Below are positions 16,931 to 29,462 of a DNA stretch of 64,000 nt, one piece after another. How positions within the stretch are numbered: the first letter of the stretch is position 1; each line of letters begins with the position of its first letter. Below the pieces are notes generated by a model, which saw nothing but the letters and a program-made list of their open reading frames with translations, did not search any database and had not been told where the DNA came from. Source of the stretch: Herbaspirillum sp. ST 5-3 (GTDB lineage Bacteria > Pseudomonadota > Gammaproteobacteria > Burkholderiales > Burkholderiaceae_D). The DNA lies in NCBI RefSeq assembly GCF_004804275.1, contig NZ_STGI01000003.1, positions 372,001-436,000 of the forward strand. The letters run 5' to 3'. The position numbers were made by a program, and so were the translations under genes.

Positions 16931-17845
16931 TCAAGGCGTGTGACAAAAGCGAAAGGCATTTCCGCCTTCGCGTTTCACCGCGTTCATGGCCTGGTCCGCG
17001 CGGCTGAGCAAGCTTTTCGCATCGTTGCCGTCAGCCGGATAGATTGAGACGCCGATGCTGGCGCCAAGTTCGATTTTTTGGCCTTCAATGATGAACGAAT
17101 GGGAAAGCGCCTCCAGCAGTGCGCTTGCCATGGTCATGGCGACCTCCCTGTCGTGAATGTCGATCATCAGGACCGTGAAGGCGTCGCCGCCAAACCGGGC
17201 GAGGGTGTCCTCCTTGCGCAGGGTCGAACGCAGGCGGTCCGCGACGGCGGCAAGCAAGCGGTCGCCGATGCGGGATCCCAGCCTTTCGTTGATGGATGCG
17301 AATTCGTCAAGGTCGATGAACAGGGTTGCAAGCATCTGCTGCGCGCGTTCGGCGTGGGCGACCGCGAGCTGCAGGACGCTGAGGAAAAACAGCCGGTTCG
17401 GCAAGCCCGTCAGCGCATCATGGTAGGCGAGGTAGTGGTCGGTTTCCCTATCCTTCTTGCGCTTGCTGATGTCGCGCTGGATGGCGATGAAATTGACAAC
17501 AAGACCATCTTCATTGAACAGCGGTGTGATCACTTCTTCCACGGTATAGAACGAGCCGTCCTTGCGCCGGTCGACCACTTCGCCTTGCCACACGTGGCCT
17601 GCCAGGATGGTTTCCCACAAGCGGGTGTAGAAGGAGGGGCTCTGCATGCCCGACTGAAGCAGGGCGGGCGTGTGGCCGATCGCTTCGGAAGGTGCAAAGC
17701 CGCTCAGGCTGCAGAACGCGTCGTTGACCCAGATGATGCTGCCCGCTTCATCGGTAACGAAGACGGCATTGGCAACGGTGCTGAGCGTTTTGACCAGGGA
17801 GAAATGCTGGTCGGGCAGACGATTGTTGTCGGAGAAACTATTCAT
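16931..17845 (-). CDS. PAS-GGDEF protein with a degenerate GGDAF active site
   Basis: About 304 residues from ATG 17845 (an ATG nine codons upstream is also in frame). One PAS domain (about 20-130; VFVTDEAGSIIWVNDAFCSL) with a PAC tail, linked by the RDISKRKKDRETDHYLAYHDALTGLPNR hinge to a GGDEF domain. The signature reads RFGGDAFTVL: the fourth residue of GGDEF is Ala. This glutamate is normally conserved in active diguanylate cyclases, so the enzyme may be weak or inactive and act as a sensor or effector, possibly by heterodimerising. No membrane segment. It lies downstream of the large PAS-GGDEF-EAL gene on the same strand, separated by about 190 bases. Confidence 0.88.
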   Translation of the reverse strand: MNSFSDNNRLPDQHFSLVKTLSTVANAVFVTDEAGSIIWVNDAFCSLSGFAPSEAIGHTPALLQSGMQSPSFYTRLWETILAGHVWQGEVVDRRKDGSFYTVEEVITPLFNEDGLVVNFIAIQRDISKRKKDRETDHYLAYHDALTGLPNRLFFLSVLQLAVAHAERAQQMLATLFIDLDEFASINERLGSRIGDRLLAAVADRLRSTLRKEDTLARFGGDAFTVLMIDIHDREVAMTMASALLEALSHSFIIEGQKIELGASIGVSIYPADGNDAKSLLSRADQAMNAVKREGGNAFRFCHTP

Positions 17846-18034
17846 TGCCTGCCCGTAAATGATGCACGACAAAATAGCGCCAGCGAATGGGCGTCATGTT
17901 GTTCCGGGGGGAAGAATGAAGTGGAGCGGACGGCGAGGCGGCAGACCCGGTTGATGAAGAAATGCACTTTTACATCGAGTGCCTGACACTTGGTGTACGC
18001 GCCACGTCTTCCCCCGAGCTGCCGCACTTTCAAT

Positions 18035-21000
18035 TTAATGCGACATCCGCTGTTCGTTTTGATGAAGATCAATGGGCATGCCCGACATCAGGAAGCGCCC
18101 GCATTCATCGGCCGGCATCGGCGGGTAGAGCAGGAAACCCTGTACGTCGTCGCAATGCTGTTCCATCACGAATTGCAGCTGTTCGTGCGTCTCCACGCCT
18201 TCGGCCACGACGCGCATGCCGAGGCTGTGCCCCATGGCGACGATCGCGCTGGCGATGGCCTTGTCGCCGGAATCCATCGGAATGCCGCGGATGAAGGAAC
18301 GGTCGATCTTCAGGATGTCGACGGGGAGATGCTTCAAGGAGTTGAGCGACGAGTATCCGGTGCCGAAATCGTCGATCACGATGTTCAGGCCCAAGGCCTT
18401 GAGCTCTCTGAGCGCGTCCACGGTATCCGGTTCGATCTGCATGGCCGTCTCGGTGACTTCCAGGTCGAGGCCGATATCGGTATAGGGCGGCACGGCTCCC
18501 AGTTTCTTGCGGATCTCGTCGACCAGGTGCGGCCGCTTGATCTGGCGCACCGACAGGTTGATTGCCAGGCGAACCGGCGGCATGCCTTCCGCGCGCCAGA
18601 GCTGCAACTGCGCCCAGGCCGTGTCGAACACCCAGTCGCCGATCGACTCGATCAGGTCGGTTTCTTCCGCGATTGGAATGAAACGCCCTGGAAGCTGAAG
18701 GCCGTGATGCGGGCGATTCCAGCGAATCAGCGCCTCGACGCCAACGATACGTCCGGTGGCAAGGCTGACTTGCGGCTGATAGAACAATTCCAGCTGGTTC
18801 AGTGTGAGGGCGTGGCGCAGGTCGCGGTCGATCAGCAGGGTCTCGGTCGCGGTGCGCGTCATCTCCGGCGTATAGAACTCGTACGCGTTGCGTCCCTTGT
18901 CCTTCGCGCCGTACAAGGCCATGTCGGCCGACTTGGAAAGCGTTTCCGGGTCGAGCGCGTCGTCCGGAAAGATGCCGATGCCCACGCTGGTGGAAATGGT
19001 GAGCATCTGGTTGGACAGCGGCAGGGGCAGGGAGACCAGCTTGGTCAGTTTCTGCGCGAACATCGCCGCATCCTCGATGCTGTCGACCTGCGGCAGGATG
19101 ATTGCGAACTCGTCCCCGCCAAGGCGGGCGACCGTATCTTCCTCGCGGATCGCCGTTTTCAGACGCGCGGCAATGACCTGCAGCAACTGGTCGCCCGCCG
19201 CATGGCCCAGCGTGTCATTGATCAGCTTGAAGCGGTCGAGGTCGAGCAGCAGCAGCGCGGCGCGCGTGTGATGGCGCTTGGCATGCGCCAGCGCCTGGGT
19301 GATCCGGTCGTTGAACAGAAGCCGGTTGGGAAGGCCGGTGAGAACGTCATGGTAGGCCAGTTGCGTCAGTTTCTCTTCGGTCGCCTTGATGGTCGTAATG
19401 TCGGAAAAGACCGAAATGAAATCGGTGATCCGGCCGCTGTCATCCCTGACCGCGGTGATGGTCTCCCAGGCGGGGAAGTGCTCGCCGGATTTCCGGCGAT
19501 CCCAGATTTCGCCCTGCCATGAGCCCGTCTGCTCGATGCTGGACCACAGGCTTCGATAGAATTCGTGGTCCTGCCGGTCCGACTTCAAAATGCGCGGATT
19601 CCTGCCGATCACTTCCTCGGGCTGGTAGCCGGTGATCTGGGAGAACGCCTTGTTCACGGCGACGATGGTGCCGCCCGCGTCGGTGATGAGGATGGCGTCG
19701 GTGGTGTGCTCGAATACGGTGGCGGCTTGCCGCAATTTCTTTTGCGCTTCCGCCAGTTCGGTCATGTCGAACAGCGTGGTGCGGCTGCTGACGATGCCGC
19801 CGTCGAGGTCGAAAACGATGGACGCGCTCAGCATCACTGGCAGGATGCTGCCATCCTTGCGTATGAATTCGACTTCCAGGTCGCGCACGCGCCCGGGGTC
19901 GAGGAATTTGGGAAAGTTTTCGCTGAACTTCTTCTTGCTTTCCTCTGTGAGCAGTTCGGTCACCTTCTTCTTGCCGATCAGTTCCTCGCTGTCGTAGCCC
20001 AGCCAGTCCAGCTCCGTCTTGTTGATCTGCAAGAACACGCCGTCGCCGTCGAGCGTGTGATAGCCGCAAGGCGCGTGGTCATACAGGTCCTGCAATTCCT
20101 CGGCGTAATGCTCCAGTTCGCGCTGGATACGCATGCGCTCGCCGATGTCGCGCACGATCGCCATCCATCGCCCGTCGGCCAGGATTCGTGCGTTCACCTC
20201 GACGGGAACGAATTCGCCAGACTTGTTCCGCAGCTCCCATTCGCCGACTTGGGCGTGTTCGCTGCTCTGCAGAAAGTACTCCCGGGACTGAGCGAGCCGC
20301 TCCTTGTCCTTGTCGGGAATCAGGTCCGTAATGTGCATGCCGATCAGCTCGTCGCGGTTGTATCCGAGCATGCGGCAGGCGCTCATGTTCACATCGGTGT
20401 ACTTGCCATCCCTGTTCGCAATGAAGATGCCATCTGCCGCGTTGTCGAACAGCTGGCGAAAAAGCCTTTCACTCTCTTCGAGCGCGCGCTCCGATTGCTT
20501 GCGCAAGGTGATGTCCTGCACCATGCCCACCATGACGAGAGGCTTTCCGTCCTTGTCGCGGCTGTAGATATCGCCGCTTGCCAGTACCAGCCTTTCGGTG
20601 CCCTGCGGCAGGCAGACCCGATATTCGAGCTGATACGGCTTCTGTTCGGTTGTCGCAAGGCGCAGCGCTTCCCTCAAGGTAGACCTGTCCTCCGGGTGGA
20701 CACGCTGCAGGATCATGTCGAGCGGCACGGATGCACGATCCGGCGACAGCCCGAACAGAGGAAGGACTTCCGGCGATGCCGTCACCGTATTGGTGTCGAT
20801 TTCCCACTTCCAGGTCCCCGACAAGGACATGGTTTCCGTCTTCGCCAGATTGGTCGCAATCCGACGTAGCGATTCCTGCAAGGCTCTGCGGTCACTGATG
20901 TTTTCGACCGCAGCCAGCAAATAGCGCATGCCGCCGTTGCTGGAGCGGGTCACCCACAGGCTCAGGCTGGCCCAGACGATGGTACCGTCCTTGCGGACGT

Positions 21001-21346
21001 AACGTTTCTCCCAGGTGACACCAGGGACACGGCCGTCCAGAATCTGTTTTCGAAGTTCCTGGTCTTTTACTCGGTCGTCAGGATGGGTCACGTCCAGGAT
21101 GGTGCGTTCGAGCAATTCGTTGCGACTGTAACCCAGCATGTCACAGAACCGCTGGTTGACTTCGAGAAAGTGGCCGTTCGGTGCGAATTGCGCAAAGCCG
21201 ATCGGCGTGTCGCTGAAGAAGGCACGGAAACGTTTTTCGCTGGCGCGCAGCACTGCTTCCGCTTGCTTGCTGCGTGCAAGGTCTTTTCTTAAGCGCTTGA
21301 TCGCCTCCGTGAGGGAGTCGATGCGCGCCTGCAGGGAATTTTCCAT
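18035..21346 (-). CDS. Five-PAS GGDEF-EAL cyclic-di-GMP enzyme
   Basis: 1103 residues, soluble, starting with a coiled coil (MENSLQARIDSLTEAIKRL). At least five PAS domains follow in tandem (about 35-150, 170-280, 290-400, 425-530, 545-655), each with PAC-type ends such as NISDRR, DITLRK, DIGERM and DMTEL. The GGDEF domain has an intact RLGGDEFAIIL. The EAL domain has GVEALIRWNRP, NLSVRQI, LEVTETAM, DDFGTGYSSL and AEGVET, so the phosphodiesterase site also looks intact. It can in principle both make and break cyclic di-GMP, with direction set by ligands of the PAS array. Which ligand (oxygen, redox, haem or FAD) cannot be told from sequence. Confidence 0.93.
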   Translation of the reverse strand: MENSLQARIDSLTEAIKRLRKDLARSKQAEAVLRASEKRFRAFFSDTPIGFAQFAPNGHFLEVNQRFCDMLGYSRNELLERTILDVTHPDDRVKDQELRKQILDGRVPGVTWEKRYVRKDGTIVWASLSLWVTRSSNGGMRYLLAAVENISDRRALQESLRRIATNLAKTETMSLSGTWKWEIDTNTVTASPEVLPLFGLSPDRASVPLDMILQRVHPEDRSTLREALRLATTEQKPYQLEYRVCLPQGTERLVLASGDIYSRDKDGKPLVMVGMVQDITLRKQSERALEESERLFRQLFDNAADGIFIANRDGKYTDVNMSACRMLGYNRDELIGMHITDLIPDKDKERLAQSREYFLQSSEHAQVGEWELRNKSGEFVPVEVNARILADGRWMAIVRDIGERMRIQRELEHYAEELQDLYDHAPCGYHTLDGDGVFLQINKTELDWLGYDSEELIGKKKVTELLTEESKKKFSENFPKFLDPGRVRDLEVEFIRKDGSILPVMLSASIVFDLDGGIVSSRTTLFDMTELAEAQKKLRQAATVFEHTTDAILITDAGGTIVAVNKAFSQITGYQPEEVIGRNPRILKSDRQDHEFYRSLWSSIEQTGSWQGEIWDRRKSGEHFPAWETITAVRDDSGRITDFISVFSDITTIKATEEKLTQLAYHDVLTGLPNRLLFNDRITQALAHAKRHHTRAALLLLDLDRFKLINDTLGHAAGDQLLQVIAARLKTAIREEDTVARLGGDEFAIILPQVDSIEDAAMFAQKLTKLVSLPLPLSNQMLTISTSVGIGIFPDDALDPETLSKSADMALYGAKDKGRNAYEFYTPEMTRTATETLLIDRDLRHALTLNQLELFYQPQVSLATGRIVGVEALIRWNRPHHGLQLPGRFIPIAEETDLIESIGDWVFDTAWAQLQLWRAEGMPPVRLAINLSVRQIKRPHLVDEIRKKLGAVPPYTDIGLDLEVTETAMQIEPDTVDALRELKALGLNIVIDDFGTGYSSLNSLKHLPVDILKIDRSFIRGIPMDSGDKAIASAIVAMGHSLGMRVVAEGVETHEQLQFVMEQHCDDVQGFLLYPPMPADECGRFLMSGMPIDLHQNEQRMSH

Positions 21347-21734
21347 AGAGGATGGCTACCCAGGCGTTGGTCAGAAAGAGATAAGACAACATGTTGAACG
21401 CCAAGTGTCAGTTTGCGCAGCTTTGCGGATCTGGATTTGCGGAAAGATAAATTGGCGCGGATTAATCCGGCGCAATCCGACCAAAGTTTGCGGCAAGCTT
21501 CAATGGGCCGCGATTGTGTCGCGCAGCGGTTTCGATTGACCTCGCTCATGGCGGGGTGCGGCCCAATACCTATGATGAGTGCAGTGCTCCGGGTCGGCTT
21601 GCGTCTCGCGACGAGCGGAGCCGGGGCGGTTGTCCTCTGCGGCGTGCGGATGTTCACTGCATGGCCGTACGCGCCGGGGAGCATGGCGTTATTCGGGTTG
21701 TTTCAATTGATTCGCACTCACGATGGAGGCCACT
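21347..21734. other. Intergenic region upstream of hsp20
   Basis: Spacer between the divergent PAS-GGDEF-EAL gene and hsp20. It contains a weak FNR-like motif TTGACctcgCTCAT (21536-21549) with a TATGAT hexamer (21571-21576) 31 bases on, listed separately. No convincing gene or sigma-32 promoter is visible. Confidence 0.5.
21536..21576 (+). promoter_or_regulatory. Weak FNR-like box and -10 upstream of hsp20-ppsA
   Basis: TTGACctcgCTCAT has one perfect half-site and one 3-of-5 half. A TATGAT -10-like hexamer at 21571-21576 is centred 31 bases from the box centre, close to the class II spacing of 32 seen at other boxes in this window. Suggestive only. Confidence 0.35.
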
Positions 21735-22181
21735 ATGGCTAATTTGACCCGCTTTGATCCCTTCAGCGACATGATGCGGTTTGATCCCTTCCGCAACATG
21801 GATGATTTTTTCAAGGAGTTTTCCATGATGCCTTCGCTGCGCGGCATGGAAGCCGAGCCGCGCATCCGCATGGACGTATCGGAAACCGAACAGGCTTATC
21901 AGATCAAGGCCGATATTCCGGGCGTGAAGAAAGAAGACATCAAGGTCGCGATCGACGGCAACGTGGTTTCCATCCGTGCGGAAACCAAGGAAGAAAAAGA
22001 AGAGAAGATGGAAGGCAACATGGTGCGCAAGGAGCGCCACTACGGCGAGCAGTATCGCAGCTTCACGCTGCCGCAGGATGTGGATGAATCCAAGGTCGAA
22101 GCCAAGTATCAGGATGGCGTGCTGAGCCTGATGCTGCCGAAGAAGGCCGGCGGCACCACCAAGCAGATCACCATCCAGTAA
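21735..22181 (+). CDS. Hsp20/alpha-crystallin small heat-shock protein
   Basis: 148 residues from the ATG at 21735, preceded by GGAGG; an upstream in-frame ATG at 21723 lacks such a site. The N-terminal arm has FDPFSDMMRFDPFRNMDDFF, followed by an alpha-crystallin domain (about 38-135; YQIKADIPGVKKEDIKVAIDGN, later YRSFTLPQDVDESKVEAKYQDGVLSL) and a short C-terminal extension with no clear I-x-I motif other than ITIQ. It acts as an ATP-independent holdase for unfolding proteins. It precedes ppsA by 25 bases, an arrangement also seen in low-oxygen stress loci of Burkholderiales. Confidence 0.95.
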   Translation: MANLTRFDPFSDMMRFDPFRNMDDFFKEFSMMPSLRGMEAEPRIRMDVSETEQAYQIKADIPGVKKEDIKVAIDGNVVSIRAETKEEKEEKMEGNMVRKERHYGEQYRSFTLPQDVDESKVEAKYQDGVLSLMLPKKAGGTTKQITIQ

Positions 22182-22206
22182 CGGCTGCCTGCGGCGCCGC
22201 GCCGGC

Positions 22207-24630
<2,424 letters not shown>

Positions 24631-24752
24631 CAGGCTGTTGAAAAACTACTGCGCGGGCCGATTCTGGGGTCTGCGGTGCTCTGCGTACCAGTCGTACGCT
24701 TGCGCTCCTCGACCCCAATCTCGCCCCGCTCGCAACGTTTTTCAACAGCTTG
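24631..24752. repeat. Long dispersed-type inverted repeat (self-complementary hairpin)
   Basis: Arms GGCTGTTGAAAAAC (24633-24646) and GTTTTTCAACAGCT (24737-24750) match at 13 of 14 positions, with further pairing inside (CTGGGGTC against GACCCCAA, GCGTAC against GTACGC). The whole 120-base block folds on itself between the converging ppsA and CBS genes. I recognise this layout from intergenic repeats of Burkholderiales genomes; it may also serve as a terminator. Confidence 0.8.
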
Positions 24753-25142
24753 CTAGGTCATATTCTTGTCGAGGAACAGCCTGACGAAGTCGAGCGAGGA
24801 CACGATGCCGACCATCGATTTGCCCTGCATTACCACCACGTGATGAATCTTGTGCGTGAGCATCAGTTCGGCGACTTCCGCAATCGATGCCTCGGGCGCG
24901 ACCTCGATCGGCCGGTAAGTGCAGATCTCCCACGCCTTCACGGTTTTCGGGTCTCTTCCCGTCGCATGGAACTTGAGCAGGTCGGTTGCGGTGACGATAC
25001 CGAGGACGGCGCCGTCGCTATCATAGACGGGAGCGGAGGAAACATGATGTGCTTGCATCTGCGCTTCCACTTCCTCCACGGAATCGTCCATGCTGGCTGG
25101 GCTGAGGACCCTGTGCATGATCGAGGAAATCGGTTTGTTCAT
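24753..25142 (-). CDS. CBS-domain pair protein
   Basis: 129 residues from ATG 25142 (AGGGCGG just upstream; the frame extends 19 codons further). Two CBS domains: residues about 5-60 (SIMHRVLSPASMDDSVEEVEAQ...GIVTATDL) and 70-125 (YRPIEVAPEASIAEVAELMLTHKIHH...GIVSSLDF). Such stand-alone pairs bind adenine nucleotides and are often part of low-oxygen or energy-stress regulons. Transcribed away from the hydrogenase operon, with an FNR-like box about 80-95 bases upstream of its start. Partner unknown. Confidence 0.9.
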   Translation of the reverse strand: MNKPISSIMHRVLSPASMDDSVEEVEAQMQAHHVSSAPVYDSDGAVLGIVTATDLLKFHATGRDPKTVKAWEICTYRPIEVAPEASIAEVAELMLTHKIHHVVVMQGKSMVGIVSSLDFVRLFLDKNMT

Positions 25143-25222
25143 GATGGCCGCCCTGTCTGGATTGCCGCTCGTGTGGAGGTGCTGCGGCAATAAAGACACT
25201 ACGCGCAGCAGGTCGCCGTGCC

Positions 25223-25236
25223 TTGAGCTGGTTCAA
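25223..25236. promoter_or_regulatory. FNR-type box between the CBS gene and the hydrogenase operon
   Basis: TTGAGctggTTCAA: both half-sites keep the TTGA/TCAA core. Centre 25229.5. On the minus strand TAGTGT (25201-25196) lies 31 bases from the centre and could be the -10 for the CBS gene; on the plus strand no good -10 is seen at the same distance. It may serve either or both divergent units. Confidence 0.45.
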
Positions 25237-25407
25237 ACGGATGGCGATACGGAGTAAGCAAGGGCTATCGGGCTTTCAGCACCGATAGCGCAATCCAACA
25301 GGCTGTCTGCGGCGCGTTTGATCTCGCACCGTGGCAATCGCGCCGCAGTTTGCTAATGTGGCCCTCAACCGTGCTGACGGATGCTCGATGGATAGCAAAT
25401 CAACGCC

Positions 25408-26543
<1,136 letters not shown>

Positions 26544-26547
<4 letters not shown>

Positions 26548-27374
26548 ATCCCTACCTGCCGGCAGAGGCGGAGGTGGTCGAGCGGGTGCAGGAGTCTACG
26601 ACGATCTTCACGCTGCGCCTGCGGTTTTGCGATCCGGCCGTGCGCAGCGACTACAGCTTCGAGCCGGGGCAGTTCAATATGCTTTACCTCTACGGCGTGG
26701 GCGAGGTGCCGATTTCCATCGTGTCCGACCCGCACGATCCCGCCGTGCTCGACCACACGATACGCGTGGTCGGCCGCGTCACGCGCGGCCTGGCGGAACT
26801 GAAACCGGGCGACCGCATCGGCCTTCGCGGTCCGTACGGACGTGGATGGCCGCTGCGGCAGGCGCCGGGCCATGATGTGCTGATCGTGACCGGCGGGCTG
26901 GGCTGCGCGCCGGTGGTGTCGGTGATCAATTACGTCATCATGCGCCGCACCCTGTTCGGCAAACTGACCATCATCCAGGGCGTGAAGCATGCGGAAGATC
27001 TGTTGTGGCGCGAGCGCTATGCCTACTGGAACACCTTGCCCGACACGCAGGTGCTGCTGTCGGCCGACCACGGCGGACCGGTGTGGCCGTGGCATGTCGG
27101 CCGCGTCACCGAAGTCTTCAACGTCGCAGACATTGCGGCGGAGCGCACCTTCGTGATGATGTGCGGACCGGAAGCAATGATGCGCGCCGGCGTCACGGAC
27201 CTGACCGGCCGCGGCGTCGCGGAGGACCATATCTACGTCAACATGGAGCGCAACATGCAATGCGCGGTCGGCCACTGCGGGCATTGCCAGTACGGCGCCG
27301 CATTCGTGTGCAGGCAAGGGCCGGTGTTCGCCTATCCCGAGGTCAAGGCGCTGTTCAATGTAAAGGGATTCTGA
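26544..27374 (+). CDS. FAD/NAD(P)-binding hydrogenase subunit (group 3b gamma-type)
   Basis: 276 residues from the ATG that overlaps the previous stop (ATGA); the open frame begins earlier but family similarity starts at MNPYLPAEAEVVERV. A ferredoxin-reductase-like FAD domain (FEPGQFNMLYLYGVGE, RGPYGRGWP) is followed by an NAD(P)-binding domain (VTGGLGCAPVVSVIN, MCGPEAMM) and a C-terminal [2Fe-2S] motif (CAVGHCGHCQYG...C). The layout matches the gamma subunit of sulfhydrogenase and dihydroorotate dehydrogenase electron-transfer proteins. It couples H2 oxidation or evolution to NAD(P)H. Confidence 0.9.
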
Positions 27375-28159
27375 TGTCGCCGAAACCACGCATTGCCGTC
27401 CACAAGTTCTCGTCCTGCGACGGCTGTCAGCTGGCGTTCCTCAATCTCGGGGAAACCCTGGTGCAACTGGCGGAACTGGTGGACATCGTGCATTTCGCCG
27501 AGGCCGGGCCGGTTGCAGCCGACGCGCATGTCGATGTCGCCTTCGTCGAAGGCAGCATCAGCACCGCGCACGACCTGGAACGCATCCGGCAGGTGCGCGA
27601 CAACTGCACCTGGCTCGTCACCATTGGCGCCTGCGCCACCGCCGGGGGCGTGCAGGCCCTGCGCGGCCTTGCCGATGCCAAGATATGGGTATCGGAAATC
27701 TACGCAAGTCCTGAATACATCGATTCGCTTGCTACCTCCACGCCGATTGCCGATCACGTCAAGGTCGACCTTGAATTGTGGGGCTGCCCGGTGAACAGCC
27801 GGCAGGTGCTGGGCGCGCTCCGCGCACTGCTGTCCGGCGTGATGCCGCCCGACGAGGAAGACAAGGTGTGCCTCGAATGCAAGCGCCGCCAGAATGTTTG
27901 CGTGGTGGTGGCGAAGAACCTGCCGTGCATGGGGCCGGTTACTCGCACCGGCTGCGGTGCGCTGTGCCCATCCTTCGGGCGCGATTGCTACGGATGCTAC
28001 GGGCCGGCGGAAAACGTGAATACGCGCTCGCTGTCGCGCCGGCTGGAGGGATTGGGGCTGGTGCGGGAAGAAATCGCCCGTCGCTATCTGTTCATCAATA
28101 ACGGCGCGCCGGCATTCCGACGCGCCGGGCTGGCCGTGAAGGATTCGGGCGATGGCTGA
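27374..28159 (+). CDS. [NiFe] hydrogenase small subunit (group 3b delta-type)
   Basis: 261 residues from ATG 27374 (TGATG overlap with the previous gene). N-terminal SSCDGCQLAFLNL supplies the proximal-cluster cysteines with GACATAGG and WGCPVN; the C-terminal part has CLECKRRQNVC and CMGPVTRTGCGALCPSFGRDC, binding two more Fe-S clusters. No Tat signal is present, so it is cytoplasmic like other group 3 hydrogenases. It carries electrons from the large subunit to the beta/gamma subunits. Confidence 0.92.
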   Translation: MSPKPRIAVHKFSSCDGCQLAFLNLGETLVQLAELVDIVHFAEAGPVAADAHVDVAFVEGSISTAHDLERIRQVRDNCTWLVTIGACATAGGVQALRGLADAKIWVSEIYASPEYIDSLATSTPIADHVKVDLELWGCPVNSRQVLGALRALLSGVMPPDEEDKVCLECKRRQNVCVVVAKNLPCMGPVTRTGCGALCPSFGRDCYGCYGPAENVNTRSLSRRLEGLGLVREEIARRYLFINNGAPAFRRAGLAVKDSGDG

Positions 28160-29462
28160 ACAGCGCAGCATGAGCATACGTGTGCCCTTGCTGGCGCGGG
28201 TGGAAGGCGAGGGGGCGCTGGAGATGGACATCCAGGACGGCGCGCTTGCCGGACTGCGGCTGCGCATCTTCGAGCCGCCGCGCTTCTTTGAAAAATTCCT
28301 CGAAGGGCGCGCCTTCCACGAAGTGCCGGACATGGTGGCGCGCATCTGCGGCATCTGCCCGGTGGCCTACCAGATGAGCGCGGTCCACGCGCTGGAAAGC
28401 ATCTTCGGCGTCGACCCGGGGAAATGGGTGCGCGTCATGCGGCGCCTCATGTATTGCGGCGAGTGGATCGAAAGCCACAGCCTGCACATCCACCTGCTCG
28501 CGGCACCGGACTTTCTCGGCTATGCCAACGCGATCGAAATGGCGCGCGACCATCCGCTGGAAGTGCGCCGCGGCATGGCGCTGCAGGCACTCGGAAACGA
28601 GCTGATCCGCCTGCTGGGCGCGCGTTCCGTGCATCCGGTCGGGGTGCGTGTCGGCGGTTTTCACAAGGCACCGGCCATGGACGAGGTGGAGCGGCTGCGC
28701 GAGCGTCTGCGCGCTGCGCTGCCGGAAGCGCAGGCGCTGATCGTCTGGGCCGCGAGTCTGTCGATGACGGACCACGAGCAGCCATTCACCTGCGTGGCGA
28801 TGCGGCATGATAGCGCGCACTATAACGAGTACCCGATGAACGAAGGCCGCATCGTCTCCGATCGCGGCCTGGACATCGGGATAGCGCAGTTCGACCAGGT
28901 GTTCACGGAGCGGCAGGTGCCGCACTCGACCGCTTTGCATTGCGAACTGGCGGGCGAACCCTATCTGGTCGGCCCGCTGGCGCGCATCAACCTGAACCGG
29001 GACAGGCTGCCGAGTGTCGTGACGGACGTGCTGCGCGCCACGTCCATCGATTTTCCCAGCCACAATCCGCATCACAGCATCGTCGCTCGCGCCGCCGAAG
29101 TCTGCTACGCGCTTTGGGAAGCGCTACGGATACTGGATGTGTACGTTGTGCCGGATTCGCCGTTTGTCGAAGTCGTGCCGGGCGCCGGGATCGGCTTTGG
29201 CTGCACGGAAGCGCCGCGTGGCCTGCTCTGGCATCGCTATGAAACCGGCGACGACGGCAGCATCAGGAGCGCGCGCATCGTGCCGCCGACCAGCCAGAAT
29301 CAGGCGCGCATCGAGCAGGATCTGCGGCTGTCTCTCGAAAGTTACGGCCTGCACCACAGCGAGGATGAATTGCGCATGGTCGGCGAACGCGTGATTCGCA
29401 ATTACGACCCCTGCATTTCCTGTGCAACGCATTTCCTCAAACTCAAGGTCCGGCGTTCATGA
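28152..29462 (+). CDS. [NiFe] hydrogenase large (catalytic) subunit, group 3b-type
   Basis: 436 residues. The L1 nickel-binding motif is ARICGICPVAYQMSAVHALE (about 57-76) and the L2 motif is DPCISCATHFLKLKV at the extreme C-terminus (about 419-433), giving four cysteines for NiFe. There is a short tail after CATH for the protease to remove. The residue after CGICPVA is Tyr where uptake hydrogenases have His; this agrees with my memory of group 3b enzymes. It overlaps the small-subunit gene by 8 bases and the protease gene by 4. No hyp maturation genes are in the window. Confidence 0.92.
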   Translation: MAEQRSMSIRVPLLARVEGEGALEMDIQDGALAGLRLRIFEPPRFFEKFLEGRAFHEVPDMVARICGICPVAYQMSAVHALESIFGVDPGKWVRVMRRLMYCGEWIESHSLHIHLLAAPDFLGYANAIEMARDHPLEVRRGMALQALGNELIRLLGARSVHPVGVRVGGFHKAPAMDEVERLRERLRAALPEAQALIVWAASLSMTDHEQPFTCVAMRHDSAHYNEYPMNEGRIVSDRGLDIGIAQFDQVFTERQVPHSTALHCELAGEPYLVGPLARINLNRDRLPSVVTDVLRATSIDFPSHNPHHSIVARAAEVCYALWEALRILDVYVVPDSPFVEVVPGAGIGFGCTEAPRGLLWHRYETGDDGSIRSARIVPPTSQNQARIEQDLRLSLESYGLHHSEDELRMVGERVIRNYDPCISCATHFLKLKVRRS

